Of a DNA stretch of 64,000 nucleotides, positions 16,829 through 26,193 are shown piece after piece. Under the pieces are notes generated by a model. The model did no database searches. It had not been told where the DNA came from and worked only from the letters and a program-made list of their open reading frames with translations. The stretch is from PALSA-1296 sp037143335. GTDB lineage: Bacteria; Bacteroidota; Ignavibacteria; Palsa-1295. The position numbers were made by a program, and so were the translations under genes. The first letter of the stretch is position 1; each line of letters starts with the position of its first letter. The stretch is from assembly GCA_037143335.1 (NCBI GenBank), contig JBAWZA010000008.1, positions 59,133 to 123,132 of the forward strand, read 5' to 3'.

Positions 16829-16902
16829 GGGCCTATAGCTCAGTTGGTTAGAGCGTCCGCCTGATAAGCGGGAGGTCAGTGGTTCAACTCCACTTAGGCC
16901 CA
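16829..16902 (+). tRNA. tRNA-Ile (anticodon GAT)
   Basis: 74-nt cloverleaf: acceptor GGGCCTA/TAGGCCC, D arm GCTC...GAGC, anticodon stem TCCGC/GCGGG with loop CTGATAA (GAT), T arm AGTGG-TTCAACT-CCACT, discriminator A. CCA is not encoded. It is paired with tRNA-Ala 18 bp downstream, but no rRNA gene is present in the window. Confidence 0.96.
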
Positions 16903-16920
16903 CGGAAGTAAAATTGATTA

Positions 16921-16993
16921 GGGCCCTTAGCTCATCTGGTAGAGCGACTGATTTGCATTCAGTAGGTGAGGAGTTCGACTCTCCTAGGGTCCA
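16921..16993 (+). tRNA. tRNA-Ala (anticodon TGC)
   Basis: 73-nt cloverleaf: acceptor GGGCCCT/AGGGTCC with the G3:U70 wobble pair that is the alanine identity element, anticodon arm ACTGA-TTTGCAT-TCAGT (TGC), T arm GAGGA-GTTCGAC-TCTCC, discriminator A. It is followed by a strong terminator at 17006-17040. Confidence 0.96.
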
Positions 16994-17005
16994 CTGAAAA
17001 GGTGG

Positions 17006-17040
17006 AAAACGCGACATTAAATGTCGCGTTTTGTCTTTTA
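17006..17040 (+). terminator. Rho-independent terminator after the tRNA-Ile/tRNA-Ala pair
   Basis: A 13-bp perfect stem AAAACGCGACATT / AATGTCGCGTTTT (17006-17018 and 17020-17032) is followed by GTCTTTTA, ending the tRNA transcript before the lipoprotein gene. Confidence 0.8.
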
Positions 17041-17069
17041 TTGGTCTGTTTTTGTGTCTATAGCATTTG

Positions 17070-18503
17070 ATGATGCAAATGAAATTACCAGACTATCGTG
17101 ACTTCGGACTGTTAGCTCTGTTGCTGATTGCCGGAGCATTCTTAAATTCCTGTAAGACGCCATCAGAACCCAACGTAGGGAATTACCCAAGTTCGGTCAG
17201 CGCAATAATCCAGAAGAACTGCAACTCCGGTAATTGCCATGGTTCGGCCACTACCCTTAACGGAGGACTTGACCTATCCACTTGGGAAGCCATGACAAAT
17301 GGTAGCATTCTACTTAACGACGTCATTCCATACAGTGCTGTAAATAGTCACTTGTTCGGGCATATCAATACAAACTCTCTGATCGGTCCGACTTTTACCC
17401 CACAGATGCCACTGTCCCTGAACCCATTGAGTACTGCTGACCAATTGGCTATTTTCAATTGGATTAATCAAGGTGCAAAGAGCGAAGATGGCAGAGTGCC
17501 GTATAATGAAGTTACCCAAAAGATTTTCGTAATAAATCAAGGCGATAATTGCGTGAGCGTTTTAGACGCCGTGACGCAACGCTTAGTTCGAGTAATTCCG
17601 ACAATCGCCACACTCCCTACCTCTGTTGCAGTCGTGCCGGGTGGTCAATATTTTATAGTTGGTTGCTCAGGCGCAAATGGGTCAATCCGAAAGTATGATG
17701 CATCTAACTATTCCCTCGTAGCAGAGTTCGAATCAACTTTTTCACCTTCATCAATTGTAATTACTCCGGATGGATCAAAAGGATATATTACCGATGAGGC
17801 ATATTCCGGGAATCGCTTATTAGCCTTTGATCCGATTACCATGAGCATAACTCGTACGATTCAAACTCCGTTGATCATAGATCCGAATTATCTGAAATGT
17901 TCTCCTGATGGGAAGTATGTATATGTTTGTGGCCATGGGTCAGATAACATTTTACGAATTGATACACAGACAGATGAAATACTAAAGAGTATTCCTTTAG
18001 GATTAGACGTTGAGGTACCACCCACTACCGCTTATGCACGTAAATATACGCCCGAGCAAATGGTGATTTCAATGGATTCGAAAACAATGTATGTAAGTTG
18101 TCTCAATACGAGCGAAGTTGTTGAAATAAATCTCACGAACGATTCGATCATAAACCGGATACCAGTTCTTCATAATCCTTGGGGACTGACTCTATCGCCT
18201 GACGGATTGGAATTGTGGGTCGCCGTTTGGGGATCCAGCTCTGTAGAAGCAATCAGCACACAAACAAACCAGAGGATAGCTCGACTTGATAGCACTAGTT
18301 CCTTACCACATGCAATTACTATTACACCGGATGGAAGGCATGTTATCGCGGTTTGCGAACTTGCTGCTGGAGGCGCGCATCATCATGGCACCGGTGGAAC
18401 TCCACCTTCATCTTATGTAGTAATGGATAGATTGACGAAGAAAATTGTGTCTGTTAATGACCTGCCGTCTTTATCTCTCGATATAACAATGGGTTATAAA
18501 TAG
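17070..18503 (+). CDS. YVTN-type beta-propeller lipoprotein with cytochrome c-like CX4CH motif
   Basis: 477 aa from ATG 17070. A lipoprotein signal (LLLIAGAFLNSC, acylated Cys near residue 28) is followed by a short domain containing ISAIIQKNCNSGNCHG-like sequence (IIQKNCNSGNCHGS). This places C and CH four residues apart (CX4CH, a less common haem c motif) after the 'iiqknC' context of cytochrome-like domains. From ~135 a seven-bladed propeller follows with repeated 'VVPGGQYFIVG', 'ITPDGSKGYI', 'CSPDGKYVYVCGHGSDN', 'LSPDGLELWVAVWG', 'ITPDGRHVIAV'. A His-rich stretch (GGAHHHGTGG) lies near the end. It is probably an outer-membrane or periplasmic surface lipoprotein of unknown substrate. Confidence 0.8.
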   Translation: MMQMKLPDYRDFGLLALLLIAGAFLNSCKTPSEPNVGNYPSSVSAIIQKNCNSGNCHGSATTLNGGLDLSTWEAMTNGSILLNDVIPYSAVNSHLFGHINTNSLIGPTFTPQMPLSLNPLSTADQLAIFNWINQGAKSEDGRVPYNEVTQKIFVINQGDNCVSVLDAVTQRLVRVIPTIATLPTSVAVVPGGQYFIVGCSGANGSIRKYDASNYSLVAEFESTFSPSSIVITPDGSKGYITDEAYSGNRLLAFDPITMSITRTIQTPLIIDPNYLKCSPDGKYVYVCGHGSDNILRIDTQTDEILKSIPLGLDVEVPPTTAYARKYTPEQMVISMDSKTMYVSCLNTSEVVEINLTNDSIINRIPVLHNPWGLTLSPDGLELWVAVWGSSSVEAISTQTNQRIARLDSTSSLPHAITITPDGRHVIAVCELAAGGAHHHGTGGTPPSSYVVMDRLTKKIVSVNDLPSLSLDITMGYK

Positions 18504-18515
18504 TTCTTAATAATC

Positions 18516-19283
18516 CTATTGAGCTTGAAATTTGACGATTTGCGTGTGCTTACCAAGAGAGGTAAACATCTGCTTCTTTGTTGTCGGGTCTAAATAATTA
18601 CTCACTTCCGCAGCATGAATCCCCTCGCCTGCTATACAAATCGCCGCATAATAGTTGATGCCAGCCTGTAGCACCTGTTTAGCTACTGAGCTTATACCTT
18701 TTATTTCCCACTCGAAATCCCCTGAATAATTGATCTTAGGGTAGAGATCCCCAGATAAAAGAAAAGTAATGAGTACTGGTGCAGTACCCGGTGTGCTTGC
18801 AAGTGCAACGCTATCTGTCGAAATACACAAGACCATATACCTCTGAAGCTCCCAAGGAGGACTTACGGAGCCTTGGATGTGAATTGTCCCATTAGTATCT
18901 TTCGAGTTCAGATCGAGTAGGATCGTCTGAAAATTGACACGATCGGATGTGGGTTTACCAAGATAAGTTTGGATTGGCAAACTTGGAGAGTTACCAGAGG
19001 CAACTGCAAACAATTTCACACTACCAAAACCAGTTTTAGAGAGTGTCACATCATACGATGTTCCTTCAAGGCCTGTCAGTACCCAATTCCCTGCCGAATC
19101 AGAGAGTTTGGTTTGAGCTGGATTTGTGATGGAGATGAGTACGCTATCAGACGGCAATGACTTGCCTGAACCATCAAAGAGACCGACCACACCAAAGATG
19201 GACGAAGCCTTTGTTGATTCTGTCGGCGTTTTGCAACCCGAATAAATCATCATCGTCAGTACACAAAAACAAAAAGTCCTCAT
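18516..19283 (-). CDS. Lipoprotein with carboxypeptidase-regulatory-like domain
   Basis: 255 aa. A lipobox (LTMMIYSGC) gives the acylated Cys at residue ~17. Residues ~28-105 form a CarboxypepD_reg-like/Ig fold (SIFGVVGLFDGSGKSLPSDS, 'SDSAGNWVLTGLEGTSYDVTLSKTGF'). The C-terminal half is unrecognised. The upstream T9SS gene ends 29 bp earlier on the same strand, so the two probably form one transcript. It ends in TAG, with TAA three codons later. No enzymatic residue pattern is visible. Confidence 0.75.
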   Translation of the reverse strand: MRTFCFCVLTMMIYSGCKTPTESTKASSIFGVVGLFDGSGKSLPSDSVLISITNPAQTKLSDSAGNWVLTGLEGTSYDVTLSKTGFGSVKLFAVASGNSPSLPIQTYLGKPTSDRVNFQTILLDLNSKDTNGTIHIQGSVSPPWELQRYMVLCISTDSVALASTPGTAPVLITFLLSGDLYPKINYSGDFEWEIKGISSVAKQVLQAGINYYAAICIAGEGIHAAEVSNYLDPTTKKQMFTSLGKHTQIVKFQAQ

Positions 19284-19312
19284 TTTTTTTGTACGAAAAG
19301 TACATCTGAATA

Positions 19313-21574
19313 CTACCGCCCGACTGCAATCAGTTTGATTAACGTAATTACACTATCATGCAACACACCTGTAGATGTGATTTTACAATAATATACTCCT
19401 TCGGGCAGAGCTTTGCCGTCGGAATTCGTTCTATTCCAAACGATGCCGTCGGGATTAGCATTCAGTAATCCTTCTGAAATGATTCGTTTTATCTCAGCCC
19501 CATTTAAGGCGAAAATTCTAATGTCTTGGATCTCTTGCCCGACACTTGCAGAACGAAAATGGAAATAATCTGCGCTTGGATTTGGATAACATAAAATTAT
19601 TTCGTCGCTCGGTTCCGTTATTAGGCGGGCATTGGTTGTATCTGCAACATGGATACTAAACGATTGAAACTCAGAGGCATGCTTAGAATCTATGGCCCTC
19701 AAAATAACGGTTGCATCTACTTTGTGTTTTGGCGCTTCTCCGGTTAACAAGCCTGCTTCATTCATTGTAATCCAAGTCGGTGCAAAGACTATTTCGTATT
19801 TCGGATGTTCATCCTGCAGTGATACAGCTATCGCTTGGTAAGATAATTTCTTTCCGGGAAGTAAGTTTGCTATTGGAGGAAGGGAAATGAATTTCAGGAC
19901 AGTATCGAGCAGAACCCATGTTATCACCGTTGACTCATAGCCATCAGCGACAACACCGCTAACGATAACTGGAGGTTTAATGTACTGTTTTAGGCTTGGC
20001 TTGAAGAGAAATGTCGAATCGTCACCGACGACCTTACCATTCACAACCCATGTGTACTTCACATATTTGTTTCTTGTCTCAACCGTTTTCAGGCAGAAAG
20101 TATCTATCTTATGCAGTTCATATTTCATACTCAAGTGATTGATACTCAATCGTTCGTGATTGATTGAGTCAGAAGTTACCCGAACTGGTGAGAAAGTTTG
20201 GACTGGCGGCGGCATCTCTCCTGGTATTAGAAATCGAGCAATAACATTTTGGAGAATTCGTGATTGGATGGAGTCTTCATCACTCAATCCGACTACCCAA
20301 TCTGTTGAGGAGCCGTTGAACACAGCCCCGGTAAAGGCATTTGAAAAATATCCCATTGTAGCATGACCTATAGGTAGGTTACCCGCGGAAGCCGCTGGGG
20401 ATATTCCCAAGATTTGAAAATCTGATGGTGTACGGAATTCTGTTGATGGAATTGGAAATCCTCTATCCCAATAAAAAGGGGTGCCATCTGATTCATATCC
20501 CGCTACGGCGGAATTTGCGCCGAAGACATCGCCATCATGCACACCAGTATTCTTGTAAATCCAATGATAGGAATTTAAGACGGTGAAGCCACCATAACCT
20601 TGATATTTTGGGAATATACCATCATCATTAATAAACCCACCAGCTTCAAAACTAACTCCAAATAACGGATTGATGTAATCATACGCTGGTGATCTCCCCC
20701 AGTTAGTCGTAACAATAGAATCCTCCTTCGGATATTTTGGATCAAGAGAGGAATCACGGTAGCAGACCATTGTTGCCCCCGAATCCTCGAACCGCACTTG
20801 CCACCAACAGGTATTTCCAGAAAGGCAAATCAGACGACCGCCAAAGTCAACAAACTTTTTGACGGCATTCCTCTCCGGTCTCGACCAATACTCATCATGG
20901 CCAACAGTGACATACACTTTGTAGTGGGACAGTAAACTTGGGATTTCATCGAGGTCAGTGTTTACACAGTATTCCGCTTCATAGTGGTGATCATCTAACC
21001 ACGAAATTAACTTCTCTGTCCACCGAAAATAGTATGAGCTTGCATCATTTGAAAGAGGTCGCTGAAAACTAACTTTGACAGATGCTGTTTGAGAAAAAGA
21101 ATTATAATTATAAAGACTTCTTCCTCCATAATTATTATACGCCTGCCAAGTATTCGCAGTTAGACAAACAAGCATTTTCGAGTGCACTCCAGGTATTTTA
21201 GCTCGGACAACAAATATTATACTCTTCAGTGAATCTCCCGAAGGTATCTCCGCGGAGTAGACGCCGGGAAGCCAAGAGTTGGGTACCTGGACCGTCAAAT
21301 TTGAATTCCACTTGCATCCAAGAATAAATGCGTTATCACCAACAGGCTGTATTCCCCCATTGAGATTTTTATAAACCGACATTTTTTCTCTATTTCCCGA
21401 AAGACGGTATATACTCAAGTCGAAGTGATTCTCTGGAGTGGAAACGAAGAACTGAATATTTTCACCTTGAGAAACAGATAACTTACTCGGGTATCCATCC
21501 ACTTGCGAATACGCAGATGAATAAAATCCGGACAAGATAAGCAGACAACCAGCTATCGAAAAAGCTTTGGCCAT
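19313..21574 (-). CDS. T9SS-secreted protein with N,N-dimethylformamidase beta-subunit-like domain
   Basis: 753 aa from the ATG at 21574, chosen because a perfect AGGAGG ribosome binding site precedes it and MAKAFSIAGCLLILSG begins a signal peptide (ends YSQ); an open start 123 bp upstream lacks both. Residues ~30-470 resemble the DMFase large-subunit C-terminal family: AYNNYGGRSLYNYNS, 'VYVTVGHDEYWSRPERNAVKKF', 'GGRLICLSGNTCWWQVRFE', 'HWIYKNTGVHDGD', 'PIGHATMGYFSN'. An Ig/cadherin-like domain follows (~600-670), then a T9SS type A sorting domain (CYPNPSADYFHFRS ... GVYYCKITSTG). The substrate is unknown, and amidohydrolase activity is only inferred. It ends TAG. Confidence 0.8.
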   Translation of the reverse strand: MAKAFSIAGCLLILSGFYSSAYSQVDGYPSKLSVSQGENIQFFVSTPENHFDLSIYRLSGNREKMSVYKNLNGGIQPVGDNAFILGCKWNSNLTVQVPNSWLPGVYSAEIPSGDSLKSIIFVVRAKIPGVHSKMLVCLTANTWQAYNNYGGRSLYNYNSFSQTASVKVSFQRPLSNDASSYYFRWTEKLISWLDDHHYEAEYCVNTDLDEIPSLLSHYKVYVTVGHDEYWSRPERNAVKKFVDFGGRLICLSGNTCWWQVRFEDSGATMVCYRDSSLDPKYPKEDSIVTTNWGRSPAYDYINPLFGVSFEAGGFINDDGIFPKYQGYGGFTVLNSYHWIYKNTGVHDGDVFGANSAVAGYESDGTPFYWDRGFPIPSTEFRTPSDFQILGISPAASAGNLPIGHATMGYFSNAFTGAVFNGSSTDWVVGLSDEDSIQSRILQNVIARFLIPGEMPPPVQTFSPVRVTSDSINHERLSINHLSMKYELHKIDTFCLKTVETRNKYVKYTWVVNGKVVGDDSTFLFKPSLKQYIKPPVIVSGVVADGYESTVITWVLLDTVLKFISLPPIANLLPGKKLSYQAIAVSLQDEHPKYEIVFAPTWITMNEAGLLTGEAPKHKVDATVILRAIDSKHASEFQSFSIHVADTTNARLITEPSDEIILCYPNPSADYFHFRSASVGQEIQDIRIFALNGAEIKRIISEGLLNANPDGIVWNRTNSDGKALPEGVYYCKITSTGVLHDSVITLIKLIAVGR

Positions 21575-21784
21575 AATCCTCCTAAAATAAAACCCTTGAT
21601 TGGTCTCGATCTGTGTGTAAATGTTCTCCCGAAGCAGTGGAGTAACGACAACATTGAATCTTTCTGTGTGTGGCTTCAATGAAAAAAACCAATTCATTGC
21701 GAAAATAATTACTACGAAAATCTAGCAGAGTGCAGGGCAAATCCTTATGCACCGATGTTGAGTTCGGTGGAGATTGAAATAGTC

Positions 21785-21819
21785 GCAAAAAAAACCTGCT
21801 CGGAATACGAGCAGGTTTT
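21785..21819 (-). terminator. Rho-independent terminator after rpoC
   Basis: On the minus strand AAAACCTGCTCG-TATTC-CGAGCAGGTTTT (12-bp stem, 21791-21819) runs into an uninterrupted TTTTTTTT. It ends the rpoBC transcript. Confidence 0.88.
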
Positions 21820-21841
21820 ATCATGAAAAATGCAATGCCAA

Positions 21842-24800
21842 TTAGGCAGCGACTTTTGTCCGTTTCGGACGATGCACTGGGACATCCTCAATTACGAGTT
21901 CAGAGAAATGGCCATCTTGCATGTCCTCTGGGATAACAAGTAATTCCTTGAACTTCGGAAGTCCTGTTCCGGCGGGTATTAAATGCCCAACGATAACATT
22001 CTCCTTCAATCCAAGTAAGAGATCAACTTTCGCTTGAATAGAAGCCTCAGTCAATACCTTTGTAGTCTCTTGGAAGCTTGCAGCGGAGATGAAGCTCTCC
22101 GTCGTAAGCGCAGCCTGAGTAATACCCAAGAGCACTGGCTCACCCATAACAGGCTCAGCAGATCTTGATTCAGGGGCGACTTTACCCTTCTTCTTCAATT
22201 CAGCTGCGATTTCCTTGAATCGCTTCTTATCCACCATCTGCGCGACTTTATATTTAGAGTCGCCACGTTTGGTGACAAATACTGAATTGCGAAGCATATC
22301 ATTTTCGGTCGCAACTTTCTGCTTATCAACCTCATCATTTTCGAGCATGAGCGAATCGCCTGAACTGGTAATGTTTACTTTACCAAGCATTTGACGAACG
22401 ATGATCTCGATATGCTTATCAGAGATTTTCACACCCTGCATACGATACACTTCCTGAATTTCATTCACGAGGTACTGTTGAACTTCAGCGACACCCTTGA
22501 TCTTCAAGATGTCATGAGGATCAATCGAACCGTCCGAAAGACGTTCGCCTGAACGGACAACATCACCCTCTTGAACAAGAATATGTTTTCCAAATGGGAT
22601 CGTATATTCACGACGGTCAGTGCGATCGTGCGCTGTGACAACGACGACGCGTGAACCGCGACGAGGTTTTTCAAAGTGAACTGTTCCGTCAATTTCAGAA
22701 ACGGTCGCAGGATCACTTGGTGAACGAGCTTCAAATAGTTCAGTGACTCGGGGAAGACCTCCCGTAATATCTCGGCTCTTACCAAGATCACGGTGAATCT
22801 TCACCAGTACTGTACCTGTCGTAATCTTCTCGCCATCTTCAACTTGCAAGATTGCATTCGAAGGGATAATATAGTTGATGATCTTTTTATCATCTTTATC
22901 TAAAATATCCAAAGTCGGAGACTTCGTACGGTCACGTGAGTCAATGGTACGAGTTTGAATATGCCCTGTTAATTCGTCAGGCTCCCTACGAACTGTAATG
23001 TTCTCAACGAAGTCTTTGAACTTAACTTTTCCAGCATGCTCCGAAATGATAACAGCATTATACGGATCCCACTCATAGAGCATCTGACCCTTCTTGATAA
23101 TTTCGGTGTCCTTTACGAGAATTGTAGAACCGTAAGGAACATCTAATTTACCAACAACGCGATTATCCTCGTCGAGGATATTAATAATTCCTGAGCGAGA
23201 AAGTACAAGCGACTCTCCTGCCTCATTGGAAATAACTTTCATGCCCTCGTACTGGATTGTGCCATCGAACTTCGATGTGACCTGAGACTGAGAAGCAATG
23301 AGCGAAGCTGTACCGCCTGTATGGAAGGTACGGAGCGTAAGCTGAGTACCAGGTTCACCGATTGATTGAGCGGCGATAATACCGACAGCCTCACCAATTT
23401 CGACGAGCTTGTGAGTCGTTAAGTTACGTCCATAACAGAGTGCGCAGATGCCGCGACGGCATTCGCACGTGAGTACTGAACGCACGAGAACGGTTTCGAT
23501 AGAAGTAACAGCAATTTTGGCAGCTACTTCTTCATCAACCATTTGCCCGAGTTTTACAAGTGCTTTTTGAGAGAGCGGGTCAATCACATCTTCTTGAAGA
23601 ACACGTCCGAGGATACGTTCAGAAAGTGTCTCCTTTACATCCTCACCCTCTTTGAGGGCAGATGTAGGGATACCACGAATCGTACCGCAATCATGCTCGG
23701 CGATGATAGCATCTTGCGATGCATCAATAAGACGACGCGTTAAATAACCTGCGTCAGCAGTTTTCAATGCTGTATCAGCAAGACCTTTACGCGCTCCGTG
23801 AGTCGAGATGAAGTATTCAAGAATCGAAAGTCCCTCGTAGAAGTTCGAAAGAATCGGATTCTCAATCAATTCACCTGTCTGACCAGAAAGCGACTTTTGT
23901 GGCTTGGCCATAAGTCCGCGCATACCGGCAAGCTGACGAACCTGTTCTTTCGATCCACGAGCACCGGAGTCCACCATCATATAAAGAGGATTGAATCCGT
24001 CTCTGTCATGAGCAAGTGTCTCGAATAATTTATCGGCAACGCGGTTAGTTGCACGAGTCCAAATATCAATAACTTTATTGTATCTTTCACCTGTTGTGAT
24101 AAACCCGTTCAAGTATTTATCTTGAACATCATCAACTTGTGCTTGAGCTTTATTGATAATCTCGTCTTTCTCCTTTGGAACAACAATATCAGAAAGCGAA
24201 ACTGAAATTCCGCCTTTTGTTGCGTAGAAGAATCCCATTTCCTTGAGCTTATCAAGGAATTCAACAGTCTGCAAGATTCCGACATTACGGAAACACATAG
24301 AGATGATCTGACGCAATCGCTTCTTCGTGAGAAGTTCGTTGAGATAACCAAGCTCTGAAGGCACGATCTGATTAAAAATGACACGACCGGTTGTCGTTTC
24401 GATCATTTTTCCGTTGATACGAACCTTAATCATTGAATGGATTGCAAGCTGTCCGAGATTATGCGCGATGATAACTTCCTTCGCGTCAGCAAAACTCTTG
24501 CCCTCGCCTTTTTGACCCTTTTTGTGTTTAGTCAAATAATAAGGTCCGAGTACCATGTCCTGACCAGGAACAGCGATAGGTTCGCCGTTCTGAGGAGAAA
24601 TGATATTGTGTGAGCTGAGCATCAAGGTTGACGCTTCGAGCTGGGCTTCGAACGAAAGTGGAACGTGAACAGCCATCTGATCGCCGTCGAAATCCGCATT
24701 GAATGCGGTACAAACTAGTGGATGGATCTGTAATGCTCTACCTTCAACTAACTTTGGCTGGAATGCCTGAATACCGAGTCTATGAAGGGTCGGAGCACGG

Positions 24801-26110
24801 TTAAGCATGATTGGATGTCCATCGATGATAGACTCCAAAATATCCCAAACGTCTGTCGTCTTGCGTTCAACGTGTTTCTTTGCAGACTTTACTGTCTTAG
24901 TAATTCCGCGCTCAATAAGTTTACGAATAATAAACGGCTTGAATAATTCAACCGCCATTTCCTTCGGCAATCCACACTCATGAAGTTTCAGTTCTGGTCC
25001 GACGACAATAACTGAACGACCAGAATAATCAACACGCTTTCCGAGCAAGTTCTGACGGAAACGACCCTGCTTACCTTTAAGAGTATCAGAGAGTGACTTC
25101 AGTGCACGAGAGGTGTCAGCCTTTACTGCTGAGGCACGTCGTGAATTGTCGAATAGCGAATCAACTGCCTCTTGCAACATGCGCTTTTCATTACGCAAAA
25201 TTACTTCAGGAGCTTTGATATCCATCAATCGCTTCAAGCGATTATTGCGAATGATGACACGGCGATAGAGATCATTAAGATCGCTCGTTGCAAAACGTCC
25301 ACCTTCAAGTGGCACAAGCGGACGAAGTTCTGGCGGGATAACCGGAACAACGCCGAGCACCATCCACTCGGGGCGATTTTCAACTTTTAATCCTTCTTCA
25401 TTTCGGAATGCCTCAACTGTGCGCAATCTCTTCAGCGCTTCTTGACGCTTGAGCTGTGATGTTTCTTCACGTGCCGCACGACGCAAATCAATCGAAAGAT
25501 TTTCGATGTCAGAACGGCGAAGCAATTCTTGAATTGCAATCCCACCGATTCCGGCGATAAATTTTTTCGGATCATCATCATGTAAATTCTCATTACCTGA
25601 TGGGAGCGAATCAAGAATTCGGAAATATTCTTCCTCTGTAAGAAGATGTTTCATCGGCAAACCAGTTTGTCCTGGACTGACGACGGTATATGATTCGTAG
25701 TAGATAATCTTCTCGATGTCCTTGGTCGGCATGCCAAGAATGTGTCCGATCTTATTTGGCAATGAGCGGAAATACCAGATGTGAACAACTGGAACGGCTA
25801 AGGCAATATGGCCAAAGCGCTCGCGACGAACAGATTTCGTCGTCACCTCTACGCCACAACGATCACAGATAATTCCTTTGTAACGAATACGCTTATACTT
25901 ACCGCAGAAGCATTCCCAATCACGTGTCGGTCCGAAAATTTTCTCGCAGAACAACCCGTCTTTTTCTGGACGGTATGAACGATAATTGATTGTCTCTGGC
26001 TTGGTTACCTCTCCATGACTGCGTGTCAAGATAGACTCGTCGCTGGCGAGGCTGATCGTGATCTGGGAAAACCGCTTGAACGGTGAATCCATTGGAAGCA
26101 TATATGCCAT
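21842..26110 (-). CDS. rpoC: DNA-directed RNA polymerase subunit beta'
   Basis: 1422 aa, full length for the family. Near the N-terminus is the zinc finger CFCGKYKRIRYKGIICDRCG. The catalytic Mg2+ loop NADFDGDQMAVH is intact, the bridge helix/trigger loop region shows 'GARGSKEQVRQLAGMRGLM', and the second zinc site is CECRRGICALCYG. It forms the RNAP core with RpoB (83 bp upstream) and RpoA (encoded at 56870-57865). It is the last gene of the rpoBC unit and is followed by a strong terminator; the str operon (rpsL, rpsG, fusA) that often follows is absent here. Confidence 0.99.
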   Translation of the reverse strand: MAYMLPMDSPFKRFSQITISLASDESILTRSHGEVTKPETINYRSYRPEKDGLFCEKIFGPTRDWECFCGKYKRIRYKGIICDRCGVEVTTKSVRRERFGHIALAVPVVHIWYFRSLPNKIGHILGMPTKDIEKIIYYESYTVVSPGQTGLPMKHLLTEEEYFRILDSLPSGNENLHDDDPKKFIAGIGGIAIQELLRRSDIENLSIDLRRAAREETSQLKRQEALKRLRTVEAFRNEEGLKVENRPEWMVLGVVPVIPPELRPLVPLEGGRFATSDLNDLYRRVIIRNNRLKRLMDIKAPEVILRNEKRMLQEAVDSLFDNSRRASAVKADTSRALKSLSDTLKGKQGRFRQNLLGKRVDYSGRSVIVVGPELKLHECGLPKEMAVELFKPFIIRKLIERGITKTVKSAKKHVERKTTDVWDILESIIDGHPIMLNRAPTLHRLGIQAFQPKLVEGRALQIHPLVCTAFNADFDGDQMAVHVPLSFEAQLEASTLMLSSHNIISPQNGEPIAVPGQDMVLGPYYLTKHKKGQKGEGKSFADAKEVIIAHNLGQLAIHSMIKVRINGKMIETTTGRVIFNQIVPSELGYLNELLTKKRLRQIISMCFRNVGILQTVEFLDKLKEMGFFYATKGGISVSLSDIVVPKEKDEIINKAQAQVDDVQDKYLNGFITTGERYNKVIDIWTRATNRVADKLFETLAHDRDGFNPLYMMVDSGARGSKEQVRQLAGMRGLMAKPQKSLSGQTGELIENPILSNFYEGLSILEYFISTHGARKGLADTALKTADAGYLTRRLIDASQDAIIAEHDCGTIRGIPTSALKEGEDVKETLSERILGRVLQEDVIDPLSQKALVKLGQMVDEEVAAKIAVTSIETVLVRSVLTCECRRGICALCYGRNLTTHKLVEIGEAVGIIAAQSIGEPGTQLTLRTFHTGGTASLIASQSQVTSKFDGTIQYEGMKVISNEAGESLVLSRSGIINILDEDNRVVGKLDVPYGSTILVKDTEIIKKGQMLYEWDPYNAVIISEHAGKVKFKDFVENITVRREPDELTGHIQTRTIDSRDRTKSPTLDILDKDDKKIINYIIPSNAILQVEDGEKITTGTVLVKIHRDLGKSRDITGGLPRVTELFEARSPSDPATVSEIDGTVHFEKPRRGSRVVVVTAHDRTDRREYTIPFGKHILVQEGDVVRSGERLSDGSIDPHDILKIKGVAEVQQYLVNEIQEVYRMQGVKISDKHIEIIVRQMLGKVNITSSGDSLMLENDEVDKQKVATENDMLRNSVFVTKRGDSKYKVAQMVDKKRFKEIAAELKKKGKVAPESRSAEPVMGEPVLLGITQAALTTESFISAASFQETTKVLTEASIQAKVDLLLGLKENVIVGHLIPAGTGLPKFKELLVIPEDMQDGHFSELVIEDVPVHRPKRTKVAA

Positions 26111-26193
26111 AGTTTTTTCCTCTTACTTACTTATGTTTTAAAATCGTTTGTTAGTCGTGCTACATTTCGGCGAAGCAAGCTCCGCCGAATGAG

